Part shown: in pieces, positions 33,359-42,533 of the stretch
Position numbering within the stretch: the first letter of the stretch is position 1
How the letters are laid out: each line of letters starts with the position of its first letter
Source of the DNA: JABFSS01 sp964497975
Lineage (GTDB): Bacteria > Patescibacteriota > Gracilibacteria > Peribacterales > Peribacteraceae
Assembly: GCA_964497975.1 (NCBI GenBank)
Contig: CAZCFO010000005.1
Location: forward strand, 38,722 to 102,721
Direction: 5' to 3'
Length of the DNA stretch: 64,000 nucleotides
Made by a program: the position numbers and the translations under genes
The notes under the pieces: generated by a model
Told to the model about the DNA's origin: nothing
Databases searched by the model: none
Seen by the model: only the letters and a program-made list of their open reading frames with translations

Positions 33359-35806
33359 ATGCCGTTGCCCATCCTCTCTTTATTTGCCGCCGGAATCGCT
33401 TTTCTGATCGTTCCCGTCACTCCTGCGGACGCGAAAGCCGTTATCAGCGAAGTCCACTGGGCGGGATCGGATTTCTCCGCCTCCGACGAATGGTTGGAGA
33501 TCGGCGAATCGGATCCGGGCCCGGGATCGGGAACGGGTCCGGGTACCGCACTGGGCGGCTGGACCCTGACATCCGTGAATTCGTCGGGGATCGAAGTCGT
33601 GCTGTTCACTTTTCCTGGCGACACGGTCCTCCTTCCTGGTGAATACCTGATCATCAGTCACTTCGGTGCCTCCCAGTCGCGCCTACTGTCCGAACCGGCC
33701 TTCGTTGCGCCGGCGGTCAGTCTCCCCAACACGAAACTGCTCCTGCGGCTGCGCGATGCCTCCGGACAGGTAATGGACGAAGTGGATGACGGCGTCGGAG
33801 CCCCGCTGGCCGGCGAAAACCTCAGCTCGCCGGTCCGCAAATCCAGCATGGAACGGATCGATCTTTTCGGCTCCGGCACCGACTCTGCCAACTGGGAAAC
33901 TGCCGTCCGGGCGGTGGGAATCGATGACGGTGCGCCGGTGATGGCGACGCCGGGTTTTCCGCGAGAGGAAGGGCTCTTTGAAAATTCTTCATCTGCTGTT
34001 TCCTCAGTGTCGACGGTGACGTCGTCCTCCTCTGTCCCGTCTGTGCCCTCTGCGCCTTCTGTCCCCCCAGCCCCGTCCTCTTCCGCCTCTTCGCTCTCCC
34101 AAGCATCCGCATCTTCGTCGGGAGTGTCTTCCTCCTCCCCCTCCTGCCCCGCCTTCGATCCCTATATCGCGCTGCAGTCCGGCGTCACCGTCGCGGAGGA
34201 GAAGGTCACTCTCAACATCCAGATTCTCCAGCGGTACGGCTCGCTGGGGTCCGCGGTCTGTTCCGTCGACTTCGGGGACGGAGCCGTGATGCCCAGCTGC
34301 AATCCCTCGGCGCATTCGTATGACCGCGTTGGGAGCTACACCATCCGTGCCGACGTGCGGTCGTCCTGCGGCGAGACCCTCTCTCGCACGCTCTCAGTCA
34401 GCGTCCTACCGAAGGGGGGAGCCGTGCAGCCGGCATCCGATTCCATTCCGTCCGCGCAGACAGCGGCCGGCGATCAACCGTCGGGAGGGGAAAAGCCCGT
34501 TACGGATCGCCGGCCGGTGTCCGCACCATCCGACGGGTTCATCCTCAATGCGGTTCTTCCCAACCCGGCGGGAAAGGACGGAGGAAAAGAATGGGTCGAG
34601 ATCATCAACACTTCCGCGGGTACCGCGGATCTGGAAGGGTGGTCTCTCCGGCTTCCCCATGCGAAGAAGGGAAAGTTCACCTTCGGGAGCGTCGGATTCG
34701 CGCCGCGCGAGGCGAAACGTTTTTCGGACACGGCGCTGGGCATGACGCTCGGCAACGCGTCCGGCGAACTGTCTCTCGTCGATCCGTCCGGCAGTCCCGT
34801 CGCGGTGCTCACGTGGAAGGACATCCGCGACGGCGTCATCGTCCGGCCGCCGGTGGCGCAGCGGGGGAGCATCCGGGCGCGCGTCACCCACGTGCTCGAC
34901 GGCGACACCATGGACGTCGTGGTCCCGGGAACGGTCGACCGCACCGAACGCGTCCGGCTCATCGGCATCGACGCGCCCGAACTCCACTCGTCCGATCCCA
35001 CCCAGGTGATGCTCGGCAAACGCGCGGCCGATTTCCTGCGGCAGCTGGTGATCGGCGATGAGGTCATCCTCGCCCAGGGCCCCGACGAGCGCGACGCCTA
35101 CGGGCGCGTGCTCGCCTACGTGCAGACGGCCGACGGGGATCTGCTTCAGGAGATCATCCTCCGCGAAGGGCTCGCGACCGTGTATCTCAAATATCCCTTC
35201 GCGCGCGAAGCGGAATTTCTGGGCTATCAGCAGGAAGCGCAGGAGATACTGTCGGGCATCTGGTCCGTGCTGGGCATAGCGACTCGTGCGCATGCAGAAG
35301 AGAGAAAAGAAGAACAAATTATGTATTCAAATATTCTGACTGCCACAGCGGCCGCGGAACCATCTTTCTCCGCAGCATCCACCCGGTCCCCATACGGGCC
35401 AGAGCCCGCCCCCGAGCCCGAGTCCGTCCTCTTTTCCGTCCCCGGCACGCTGACGGCGACCACGGAGCCGAAAAAGAAATCGTCGTCATCCAGGAAGAGC
35501 GCCGCTCCCAAGAAGAAAGCGTCGTCCTCCAAAAAAGCGAAATCCGCCAAGAAAAGTTCGTCATCCAAAAAATCCGGCAGCGAGCCCGCCTTCACGCCGC
35601 TGCACTCCGCCATGACGCCGGAATTGCTCGCGCTGAATGCGTTGATCCAACCGCAGGATGAAGAGACAAAGATTCCCGAAGAGGTGGAAGAGGATGAGCC
35701 GGGCTTTCCTTTCGTTACGCTTGGAATCGCGCTCTCGGGAGCGATTTCGGCCGGCGGGGGAGTGGGGTGGACGCTCGCGAAACGGCGGGAGGGAAAGTCC
35801 AGCTGA
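33359..35806 (+). CDS. Secreted lamin-tail-domain / thermonuclease protein with C-terminal membrane anchor
   Basis: 815 residues. Signal peptide (LFAAGIAFLIVPVTPADA), then an LTD domain (AVISEVHWAGSD, ASDEWLEI). A Ser/Val/Pro linker partly made of 9-nt words follows (SVPSVPSAPSVPPAPS, near residue 222). A PKD-like domain and a second LTD (NAVLPNPAGKDGGKEWVEI) come next. The staphylococcal-nuclease domain lies at about residues 505-640, with DGDTMDV, VRLIGIDAPELH and RDAYGRVLAYV supplying the catalytic Arg, Glu and Arg. A Lys/Ser tail and a C-terminal transmembrane helix end the chain. It probably degrades DNA or RNA outside the cell for nucleotide scavenging; this role is inferred. Confidence 0.88.
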   Translation: MPLPILSLFAAGIAFLIVPVTPADAKAVISEVHWAGSDFSASDEWLEIGESDPGPGSGTGPGTALGGWTLTSVNSSGIEVVLFTFPGDTVLLPGEYLIISHFGASQSRLLSEPAFVAPAVSLPNTKLLLRLRDASGQVMDEVDDGVGAPLAGENLSSPVRKSSMERIDLFGSGTDSANWETAVRAVGIDDGAPVMATPGFPREEGLFENSSSAVSSVSTVTSSSSVPSVPSAPSVPPAPSSSASSLSQASASSSGVSSSSPSCPAFDPYIALQSGVTVAEEKVTLNIQILQRYGSLGSAVCSVDFGDGAVMPSCNPSAHSYDRVGSYTIRADVRSSCGETLSRTLSVSVLPKGGAVQPASDSIPSAQTAAGDQPSGGEKPVTDRRPVSAPSDGFILNAVLPNPAGKDGGKEWVEIINTSAGTADLEGWSLRLPHAKKGKFTFGSVGFAPREAKRFSDTALGMTLGNASGELSLVDPSGSPVAVLTWKDIRDGVIVRPPVAQRGSIRARVTHVLDGDTMDVVVPGTVDRTERVRLIGIDAPELHSSDPTQVMLGKRAADFLRQLVIGDEVILAQGPDERDAYGRVLAYVQTADGDLLQEIILREGLATVYLKYPFAREAEFLGYQQEAQEILSGIWSVLGIATRAHAEERKEEQIMYSNILTATAAAEPSFSAASTRSPYGPEPAPEPESVLFSVPGTLTATTEPKKKSSSSRKSAAPKKKASSSKKAKSAKKSSSSKKSGSEPAFTPLHSAMTPELLALNALIQPQDEETKIPEEVEEDEPGFPFVTLGIALSGAISAGGGVGWTLAKRREGKSS
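34012..34085. repeat. One arm of a period-9 element in frame in the LTD gene
   Basis: ctctgtccc/gtctgtgcc/ctctgcgcc words, identical in style to the right arm of mutY insertion 2. No clear opposing arm is seen nearby. The 9-nt period yields S-V-P tripeptides. Confidence 0.65.
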
Positions 35807-35850
35807 TTTTCTTTGCGCATGGCTTTTATTTCTTTCACACTCCATCTCTC

Positions 35851-36279
35851 ATGAAAACCACACGGTCATCGAGGGCCCTGAAAAAGAAAGACATTGAGGG
35901 GCTCGTCACTACAGGAGGTCTTCGGAAGTATCTTCGGCGATTTGCCACAAAGAAAGACCTGGAGAAATTTGCGACGAAGAAGGATCTGGAAAGGTTTGCC
36001 ACCAAAGAGGATCTGGAAAGGTTCGCCACCAAAGAGGATCTTCAAAAATGTGCAACGAAGGAAGATATCCATGTCATTCACGAAATGATGAAAGGAATGC
36101 AGATGCAATGGGTCTCCTGGAGACAGCAGGACCACGCGGAGAGCAAAGTTTTATATGAAAATCTCCTCCATGACTTTCGCGGCATCTTTTCCGATCGTCT
36201 CAGCCAGCATGACGATAAGCTCCAGGACCATGAGCGCCGTATCCGGAGGGTGGAAGGCCGCGTCCTGCCGTCATTCTGA
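35851..36279 (+). CDS. Coiled-coil protein with tandem FATKxDLxx repeats
   Basis: 142 residues. Five or six 9-10-residue units (FATKKDLEK, FATKKDLER, FATKEDLER, FATKEDLQK) form an amphipathic helical rod, followed by a helical C-terminus ending RRIRRVEGRVLPSF. Short proteins with ATKxDL repeats are common in Patescibacteria and in some phage and bacterial genomes, but their function is unknown. There is no signal peptide. It starts 44 nt after the nuclease gene, without a Shine-Dalgarno site. Confidence 0.75.
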   Translation: MKTTRSSRALKKKDIEGLVTTGGLRKYLRRFATKKDLEKFATKKDLERFATKEDLERFATKEDLQKCATKEDIHVIHEMMKGMQMQWVSWRQQDHAESKVLYENLLHDFRGIFSDRLSQHDDKLQDHERRIRRVEGRVLPSF

Positions 36280-36326
36280 GGCTCTGCTTGCAGTGGTTTG
36301 GCCATCTTCTCCAAACAGGGGATTTG

Positions 36327-36335
36327 TGCTAGAAT
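36327..36335 (+). promoter_or_regulatory. Extended -10 promoter of the 36348 operon
   Basis: TGCTAGAAT followed by AATGAGAAACCC and then the ATG. The AATGAGAAACC after the -10 is identical to that at the surface-array promoter. Confidence 0.65.
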
Positions 36336-36347
36336 AATGAGAAACCC

Positions 36348-37562
36348 ATGCACAAACACCCACATCGTTTTCCCGCCTTTTCCGGAGCGTTCCCGCGCGA
36401 ATCGCGGCTGCTCAGGAAGATCATGTCTCCGGGCGGCTCCGGCAGCCGTCAGGAGAACGCGGATCTCCTCGAACAGCGCGTCAGCCGCGGGCGGAAATTC
36501 CATTCGGTGGAGGACGCCGGCGCCGAGATGAAGTCCGACGCGCGCAACTGCGTCGAAAAGCTGGGCAAGACCCGCGTGGGCTGGCTCAAGTGGGTCAATC
36601 ATTTCTGCAGCACGGAACTCGCGCTCAAGGCGAACATCAAAACCCGGTCCGAAGACTACGCCGACCGGATGCTCAAGCAGTCCGGCCTGTACGTGAACGT
36701 GGTCGCCGGAAGCATCTTCCGCCGCGGCAAGCGCGCGCTCATGCTCGCGCGCCGGTCGCAGCTGCAGAAGCAGTTCCTCGATGACATGCAGCAGTACTAC
36801 CGCGAGCAGGAGGAATCGCTCCAGCAGGACGAGAATCTCTACGGGCGCCTCGGCTCGGCGTTCGCCAAGCAGCGCGTCAGCGTCAACGTGGGCTCTCCCA
36901 AGAGGCGCCAGGCGATCCTGAATGCGATCGGCTCGCTCACCGCGGAGATCGATGCCGAAGCCGGCAAGCGCGAGGCCGCCGTGCAGGACAAGCTGGAGGA
37001 CTTCCGCATGCAGGCCAAGGACGAGCAGCACCTCAAGCAGGTGCTCCTCCAGATGAACGTGCTCGAAACCACCACGCAGCTCGATGACCTCCTCGAGCGC
37101 AACGCGCGCGGCGACAAGGCCCTGTACACGCTCATCAAAAACCACCCGGCGCTGTTGGGCGCGGAGCAGGCGGACCTGCGCAACGAGCTCCTCGCCACCG
37201 TCAATTCGCTGCGCCGCCGCGGCCGCTGGTACAACCTGTGGCTCGCGAAGGGCTCCAGCGGCTGGTACCGCGCGTTCCTGGAAGGCAAAAAGCAGCCTAT
37301 TTCGGAAGATGAAACCTTCAAGGTCCTCCAGGACGAGCTCTTCGACCGGCGCATCCGCGTGAAGATCCCGGGAATGAAAACCGGCGATCTTGACGTCGAA
37401 AAGAAGGACGTCCGCCGCGGCATTTACTTCCTGCATGATCCGGTCACCAAGTCCCCGATGATCCTGGATCCCAAGGACCGCGAGATCACCTACGTCGACG
37501 CCAAGAATCAGGTCAAACACTTCTCGTTCCACGACGTTCCCAATTCCATCACCCTCGTATGA
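36348..37562 (+). CDS. Unknown helical protein
   Basis: 404 residues, no signal peptide. A basic N-terminus is followed by a mostly helical region rich in Arg, Lys, Glu and Gln. It includes RRQAILNAIGSLTAEIDAEA and several coiled-coil-like helices. The C-terminal region is more mixed, with short strands (RRIRVKIPGMKTGDLDVEKK, YFLHDPVTKSPMILDPKDRE). No family is recognised. The ATG lies 13 nt after the -10. Its stop overlaps the start of the next gene by 4 nt (ATGA), so the two are translationally coupled. Confidence 0.7.
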   Translation: MHKHPHRFPAFSGAFPRESRLLRKIMSPGGSGSRQENADLLEQRVSRGRKFHSVEDAGAEMKSDARNCVEKLGKTRVGWLKWVNHFCSTELALKANIKTRSEDYADRMLKQSGLYVNVVAGSIFRRGKRALMLARRSQLQKQFLDDMQQYYREQEESLQQDENLYGRLGSAFAKQRVSVNVGSPKRRQAILNAIGSLTAEIDAEAGKREAAVQDKLEDFRMQAKDEQHLKQVLLQMNVLETTTQLDDLLERNARGDKALYTLIKNHPALLGAEQADLRNELLATVNSLRRRGRWYNLWLAKGSSGWYRAFLEGKKQPISEDETFKVLQDELFDRRIRVKIPGMKTGDLDVEKKDVRRGIYFLHDPVTKSPMILDPKDREITYVDAKNQVKHFSFHDVPNSITLV

Positions 37563-38104
37563 TCTCCCGCGCTTCTTCGTCGGCCGACGGATCCATCGAG
37601 ATCGAGGACGTGATCCAGGGCATCGTGCGGCTCCCCATGCCGGCCAGGGACCGGGTGGAACTCCTGCGCCGGTTCTACGACGCGACGGAAAAAATCGAGA
37701 ACGGAAAATGCGTGATCGAGGGCCCCTTCCGCGAAGAGCTGCACCGGCTGTTCTCGGAGCGTCATCGCGACATCGTGGAGCAGCGCGAGCGCCGCGCGCG
37801 GCTCGGTCGACGCAACGAACGCGAGGCGGCGTTGCTCGATGAGCAGCCGCTGAAGCCGGACGAAGAGAGGGAACTGGAGCGCATCGTCAGCGAGACGCGA
37901 GGCGACTTTGATAACCTCAACACGGAGCTCGAGAAATTCGGACGGACGCTCGAGAGCGAAATCGAAGCCGAGGTCAGCGGGAGCGCGGATGCGGCGGGCA
38001 TCGCGGAGGCGAGGGCGCAGCTTTCTGCAACAGATATTGTTGGCAAAAAAGATTCTGCATCGGCTTCTGATAGCGACAAACCCGACTTTTCCATGGCCGC
38101 CTGA
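37559..38104 (+). CDS. Unknown coiled-coil protein
   Basis: 181 residues. A mixed N-terminal part (EIEDVIQGIVRLPMPARDRV) is followed by a long highly charged helix (about residues 60-145, with RDIVEQRERRARLGRRNERE) and a short polar tail. Cytosolic. No family recognised. The start overlaps the previous stop, so it is probably a partner of that protein. Confidence 0.65.
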   Translation: MISRASSSADGSIEIEDVIQGIVRLPMPARDRVELLRRFYDATEKIENGKCVIEGPFREELHRLFSERHRDIVEQRERRARLGRRNEREAALLDEQPLKPDEERELERIVSETRGDFDNLNTELEKFGRTLESEIEAEVSGSADAAGIAEARAQLSATDIVGKKDSASASDSDKPDFSMAA

Positions 38105-38220
38105 GGCGTTTTACAGGATCACGAGTAATTGGTTGAGATCGAACAGTGCCTCATGGAAGAATGAAAAACTCCTCAAATTTGACATTATTAAATAATAGTT
38201 TTTATATATACTATATAGCA

Positions 38221-39474
38221 ATGAGTCCTTCCACACCCAGAAGCGAGCCGAGTCTGCCGGAATGGGCGAAAGAACTTCCGCTGTCCAAAAAGAACCAGCG
38301 GATTCTTGCACGGGTTCTCAAGGACAGGACCAAAGATGTTTCGAGGCAGATTGAAGGCCTTCTCCAGCTGGGTGAAACCCTCGAAGAATTCCTTGCCGAT
38401 GTGCGGCAGATCGTCGAGCAGGGCGACCAGTTCCTTCGTGAGGGCGTTGAGCTTGCGCGGAAATTCAAAGTGCCCGAGGCGGATCTGGCATTCGCGTTCG
38501 GAGCGATTCGCGGTCATTCCTGCAACGAATTGCGTGACGTGATCAAGGACATTGAACGGCTGAAGAGAGTCGCGGACAGGATAAAAGATCACCAGGATCC
38601 CGGAATCTCCCGTGGAGCCGCGGAGAAGATCCGTGAAGGGATGGATGCTACGACGGAAAAAGTGAAGGACGAGAGTTGTGAAGACAGAGGTCATACGGTT
38701 TTTCAGATCGTGGAGAACATTTACCAGCGCATGCTGTCCGAAAACCCTGCGCCGCTGACGCAGGAGACATTCCCGGCTTTTCTGAAGAAATTCACGTGGA
38801 GAGCCATGCAGTCCGTCAGGAGGAAACGCGTCAAAGGACCGCGCGTGCGCAAGGAAATACGCGATCCAAAAATCCGCCCGCAGATCGAGGCGGAAGTCAG
38901 CCGGATGTGTTCCATGATTCTTTTGAAAGATTTCGCACTCCGGAAAATCGTTAAATATTCGCCCGTGATGATTTCCGCTCTCCAGCGACAAGTGCCTCCC
39001 GTCGCAGACATGGAATCGATCGGTGCAGATTATCGCAATCTCCGCAATCTTCCGCAGTACTCGCGCGCAGTCGTGATGGCAGGGCCGCAGCAAACGAGTT
39101 TTTATCTTGAAGGCGAGACGGAGGAAGACCGGCAGAAGGAAATTCATCCGGATATCGTACAGGCCTGCACGGGCGCCGCGCCCATGCGCGTGGTTCGTGC
39201 GGAATTCATGTCGGACAGCGATGTTTTTCTCCTGCGAGACGCTCTGCATCCGCGAGATGTTCTTCATGCGACCATTGCCGCACCTCATCCTTTTGCGGGC
39301 AGGGCAGTCACGATCCGAAGTACCATCAAGAATGAGTTGGAGGTCATCGACATAGCAGGCGAGGAGAATGCTGAGGCAAAAGCCGCTCTGCAGGAGCAAA
39401 TCAACCGACAGCCACTCAAGGTCCTGGAGGCAGACTTCTGTGTCGATTGGGCAGAGCAGGCCGAATCTTCCTGA
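38221..39474 (+). CDS. Unknown protein, paralogue of the next gene
   Basis: 417 residues. A helical N-terminal half (KNQRILARVLKDRTKDVSRQ) and a C-terminal half with shorter strands. It shares several blocks with the gene at 39531: AEVSRMCSMI versus KIDQLCSMI, ADYRNLRNLPQYS versus ADYKKLATLGNHHS, TSFYLEG versus VSFYMEN, and the ends QINRQPLKVLEADFCVD versus EISKNPMKYLHRDFRIN. The two arose by an old duplication. No known family. There is no Shine-Dalgarno site; AT-rich DNA (tatatatactatatagc) lies directly upstream. Confidence 0.65.
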   Translation: MSPSTPRSEPSLPEWAKELPLSKKNQRILARVLKDRTKDVSRQIEGLLQLGETLEEFLADVRQIVEQGDQFLREGVELARKFKVPEADLAFAFGAIRGHSCNELRDVIKDIERLKRVADRIKDHQDPGISRGAAEKIREGMDATTEKVKDESCEDRGHTVFQIVENIYQRMLSENPAPLTQETFPAFLKKFTWRAMQSVRRKRVKGPRVRKEIRDPKIRPQIEAEVSRMCSMILLKDFALRKIVKYSPVMISALQRQVPPVADMESIGADYRNLRNLPQYSRAVVMAGPQQTSFYLEGETEEDRQKEIHPDIVQACTGAAPMRVVRAEFMSDSDVFLLRDALHPRDVLHATIAAPHPFAGRAVTIRSTIKNELEVIDIAGEENAEAKAALQEQINRQPLKVLEADFCVDWAEQAESS

Positions 39475-39497
39475 TTGACTAAAAATCATTATAGTTG

Positions 39498-39503
39498 TAT
39501 AAT
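39498..39503 (+). promoter_or_regulatory. -10 box before 39531
   Basis: TATAAT within atagttgtataatttta, 28 nt before the ATG. Confidence 0.5.
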
Positions 39504-39530
39504 TTTATTAGCCTTTTACCCTCCTCACTT

Positions 39531-40748
39531 ATGGCATTGGATGTCACAAAACTTGCCGAGACGCTCGGCCTCGACGAATCGCAGAAGCAGCGTCTCGAAA
39601 GAGTCGCGGCCAACAGCGATGACTTCCGCCACATGCTGGAGGATGTGCTTGACGTGAAGGCGACCGTGGATGCGCAAAAAGAAGCGGTGATGAGCTTCCT
39701 GGCTTCCGCGGAACTCTTCCTGGGTGAAGCAGCAGAGTTTGCCCGCTCGCAGGGCGTGGATGAAGCCCGCCTTGATGCAATCATGGCAGGATCAAAGGGC
39801 GCGCGAGTCGAGCGTGCCGATGAAGTGTTCACGCAGGCGCGGGAATTCCGGCGTCTCGGCGATGAAGTCGCGGCGTCCCGCTCGGGCGGCCTGACTCAGC
39901 TCGAAGCTGATGCCGAGAATCAGAGATTTGAAGACAATTACAAAACGGAAATCCGGGGTCGTATTGTTACGTTGTCCACAGCGCAATTTGGGCCTGATGA
40001 AACCCCCAAGATTATGGCGTACGTCGATGAGCTCAAGGATCCTCTGCGTGCTGCTGTTTCGAGCGGTGATGCTGCGCAGATCCAGCCGGCGATCAAAACA
40101 GTCACGGAAGCCGTTGTTCAGAGAATTCTTAACGAAGCTGATCCTGCCAAAAAGGTTGCCGTGAAGGACAAGCTTCCGCTTCTGAAATTCAAGATCGATC
40201 AGCTGTGCAGCATGATCTGTATTGCCTCACTCCATGCATCCGGAGATGCCGTCGCCGATCTTCCGATGCATGAGGCGATGCTGCTTGCCATCATGAAGCG
40301 CGCTCCGGACGAGGCAGTGATGGCCGAGATCAAGGCCGATTACAAGAAGCTCGCTACCCTTGGCAATCATCACAGCGTCAAAGTGAAGCTTGCCAACGGA
40401 CAGGCCGTCTCGTTTTACATGGAGAATGGCGAAGAGAAGGAAATCCCTGCCGCCGTCGCAGCGGGCAATATCATTGACGTCGACACCCTCAAGGACTCCG
40501 ATATGAACGCGGCGATCGCTCAGATGAGTGAAGTCGACAAGCTCACGACGACGCTCGTTGCTCCCGTTGCCGGCATTGGAGCCGCAGGTGATGAAATCGT
40601 GATTCGCGGCACTCCGGGCTTTGATCTCAATTTCTCGGTGGAAAAAGTGGGATCGGTCACGCTGGACGCGGCCATGCGCCGTCAACTGAAGGATGAAATC
40701 AGCAAGAATCCCATGAAGTACCTTCATCGCGACTTCCGCATAAACTAA
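39531..40748 (+). CDS. Unknown protein, paralogue of the previous gene
   Basis: 405 residues. Helical N-terminus (LGLDESQKQRLERVAANSDD), Ala/Glu-rich middle, and a C-terminal domain with the blocks shared with 38221 (CSMI, ADYKKL, VSFYMENGEEKEIPA, and a final HRDFRIN). No signal peptide or membrane segment. The conservation of the C-terminal blocks, with a freely diverged N-terminal half, suggests a common C-terminal domain with different partners. Its own -10 box precedes it, so the pair may be expressed separately. Confidence 0.65.
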   Translation: MALDVTKLAETLGLDESQKQRLERVAANSDDFRHMLEDVLDVKATVDAQKEAVMSFLASAELFLGEAAEFARSQGVDEARLDAIMAGSKGARVERADEVFTQAREFRRLGDEVAASRSGGLTQLEADAENQRFEDNYKTEIRGRIVTLSTAQFGPDETPKIMAYVDELKDPLRAAVSSGDAAQIQPAIKTVTEAVVQRILNEADPAKKVAVKDKLPLLKFKIDQLCSMICIASLHASGDAVADLPMHEAMLLAIMKRAPDEAVMAEIKADYKKLATLGNHHSVKVKLANGQAVSFYMENGEEKEIPAAVAAGNIIDVDTLKDSDMNAAIAQMSEVDKLTTTLVAPVAGIGAAGDEIVIRGTPGFDLNFSVEKVGSVTLDAAMRRQLKDEISKNPMKYLHRDFRIN

Positions 40749-40770
40749 TACACATCTTCCCCCCTCTCGT

Positions 40771-40980
40771 ATGAACATCCGCAACATTCTCGCCTGGGTC
40801 AAAACTCTTTCTCCCGAAAAGAAAGAGGAAATGGCCGCCAAATTCGACGCCGGCACACTCTCGGAACTCGAGCGCACGGAGCTCATGGAACATGTTCTTG
40901 CCGCCATGAAGGAGGTCAAGCAGCAGGTCGATGAGGCCAAGGAAATTTTGGCCGGCCTTCACCTGCAAACCGGCAAGTAG
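40771..40980 (+). CDS. Small helical protein
   Basis: 69 residues, predicted almost entirely helical (NIRNILAWVKTLSPEKKEEM, then ERTELMEHVLAAMKEVKQQ). It starts 22 nt after the previous gene and ends 28 nt before the next, so it is probably in one operon with them. No family recognised. Confidence 0.6.
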   Translation: MNIRNILAWVKTLSPEKKEEMAAKFDAGTLSELERTELMEHVLAAMKEVKQQVDEAKEILAGLHLQTGK

Positions 40981-41008
40981 AGGGGTACCCTTCCGTCACC
41001 TTCCTGGC

Positions 41009-42370
41009 ATGCCACCTCTCTCGCCCCTCGACGAGCATCTCAAGAACGAAGCCGTCCAAATGGGGCGGCTCGCTGCCGTTGAGGGCAAACGGTTGGGATG
41101 GGATATCTTCAAGATTGTCGAGACGGCGAAAAAGAATTACGGAACGCCGCTCTATCCCGACGCAAAGGACCCCCGCCGCTGGTATCTGGAAAACGGCGGC
41201 ATCTGGGAAGGTGTCGCATTGGAAGTGCCTGCTCCACAGGCGGTCATCGCGGCGAATATCGTGGAAACCCACAAGAAAATTTTTGATTTGATTGAGGAGA
41301 AGAAGGCGACGGAAGTGTCGGAGCCGGAGGTGGCACCAAAGCCAGAATCGAAGCCGACAGAGGAACACCCTAGCGAAGCGGATACCGTGACATATCCTCT
41401 GGTAAGAAGTGAAGGCCACTCTGCAAATGGTGCCCAAGAAAGTGAAGAAGAGGATAAATTTGACAGGCTCGCGCAACAAATTTTGGAAAGTACATTCCAC
41501 TGGATGATGGAGAATCGCCAGAGATTCGATCTTCGGCGTGAGGGAGACGCACTTCGTATTTGGAAGGCTCTATGGCCGAATCTTTTGCGTCAGGATTTGC
41601 ATCTGCAGCCAGCCAATGAAAATGAAGTTGGCAGTATATTGTCTGCATATCTTCAAACTTTTTTTGGAGGAAAGCCTGTCTGGAGGGAAACGCTCAAAAA
41701 CCTTGCCGCATACTTGCGCACTCGCTCTGCAACTCAAGAGGATGTGCCGATCCAGAGCCAGCAAGAGAAGTCTGATATGGATGGAAGCGGCACGGACAAA
41801 AAAACCGCCGAGCAAGAGAAGCCGAATAATGGTACTTCCAGCCCCTCCCATCAAACATCTACCCCCTCCGCTCCTGCTCCGACTCAGCCTGCACAGCCTC
41901 CCGCACCTCAACAGCAAGATGTCGCTGCGGGTAAGCCTACGGGAGGACATGGTGGTCCTGGAAATCACCATCAAGGGCAGGGGCACGATCATGGACATGA
42001 TCATGGCCACGGACATGGCCACGGCCACGGACACGGACACGGACACGGACACGAGCACTCCTCATTTGCATCCACCGGCGACACTCTCCACGTGGCGAAA
42101 ACTTCCGAAAATCTTCGACCAACGGGAGCGGGCGCAAATGCCGCAGTGTTGGGAAGAATGTTTGGCTCCGGCAAGAGCGACCATCATGCTGAAGGGCATG
42201 GCCACACGGAGGATCACAAGGCGCATGCCAGCACCTCAGCCGATCGTGCTCCGGATATGATTGCCCGGGGGGCAGGCGCCAACGCCGCCTTATTCCGGAG
42301 GATGTTTGGCTGGAAGAACAAAGGCCATGAGACAGGGCATGACGTGCAGGATCATAAACATGCAGCGTAA
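41009..42370 (+). CDS. Histidine-rich protein with repeated GAGANAA motif
   Basis: 453 residues. The N-terminal domain (DEHLKNEAVQMGRLAAVEGK) is followed by an acidic/Pro linker and a middle helical domain. A Pro/Gln-rich linker then leads to a His/Gly/Asp tract of about 40 residues (GHDHGHDHGHGHGHGHGHG) that should bind divalent metals. The tail has two copies of the motif GAGANAA-x(2)-(G/R)RMFG, separated by another His-rich segment. No signal peptide or membrane helix is seen. No family is recognised. His-rich segments also occur in the products at 43256 and 52142, pointing to a shared metal-related or pH-related theme. Confidence 0.7.
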   Translation: MPPLSPLDEHLKNEAVQMGRLAAVEGKRLGWDIFKIVETAKKNYGTPLYPDAKDPRRWYLENGGIWEGVALEVPAPQAVIAANIVETHKKIFDLIEEKKATEVSEPEVAPKPESKPTEEHPSEADTVTYPLVRSEGHSANGAQESEEEDKFDRLAQQILESTFHWMMENRQRFDLRREGDALRIWKALWPNLLRQDLHLQPANENEVGSILSAYLQTFFGGKPVWRETLKNLAAYLRTRSATQEDVPIQSQQEKSDMDGSGTDKKTAEQEKPNNGTSSPSHQTSTPSAPAPTQPAQPPAPQQQDVAAGKPTGGHGGPGNHHQGQGHDHGHDHGHGHGHGHGHGHGHGHEHSSFASTGDTLHVAKTSENLRPTGAGANAAVLGRMFGSGKSDHHAEGHGHTEDHKAHASTSADRAPDMIARGAGANAALFRRMFGWKNKGHETGHDVQDHKHAA

Positions 42371-42399
42371 AAGGCATTAAAGGGTATGAATCTCTATTA

Positions 42400-42428
42400 T
42401 TGACTCAAGTAAATTTATGGTGTATAAT
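42400..42428 (+). promoter_or_regulatory. Sigma70-type promoter
   Basis: TTGACT (42400-42405), a 17-nt spacer and TATAAT (42423-42428), the best consensus promoter in the window. It drives the signal-peptide protein at 42579. Confidence 0.8.
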
Positions 42429-42433
42429 AACAA

Positions 42434-42454
42434 ATGCTCTACTCAGTAGAGCAT
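42434..42454. promoter_or_regulatory. Perfect palindrome at the transcription start
   Basis: atgctctact-c-agtagagcat, 10-nt arms with a single central base. It begins about 6 nt after the -10 box, so it is either an operator or a hairpin at the very 5' end of the RNA. Confidence 0.65.
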
Positions 42455-42481
42455 GTCCCTTGGCATCTTCGGCAATCACTC

Positions 42482-42533
42482 GGTATCGAAACCGCCTCGC
42501 GTGTTTTTTGCGCCCGGAGCGGTTTCGATATCC
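42482..42533 (+). promoter_or_regulatory. Leader hairpin
   Basis: ggtatcgaaaccgc pairs with gcggtttcgatatcc across a loop that contains six T. It lies in the 150-nt leader of the 42579 gene. Confidence 0.6.
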
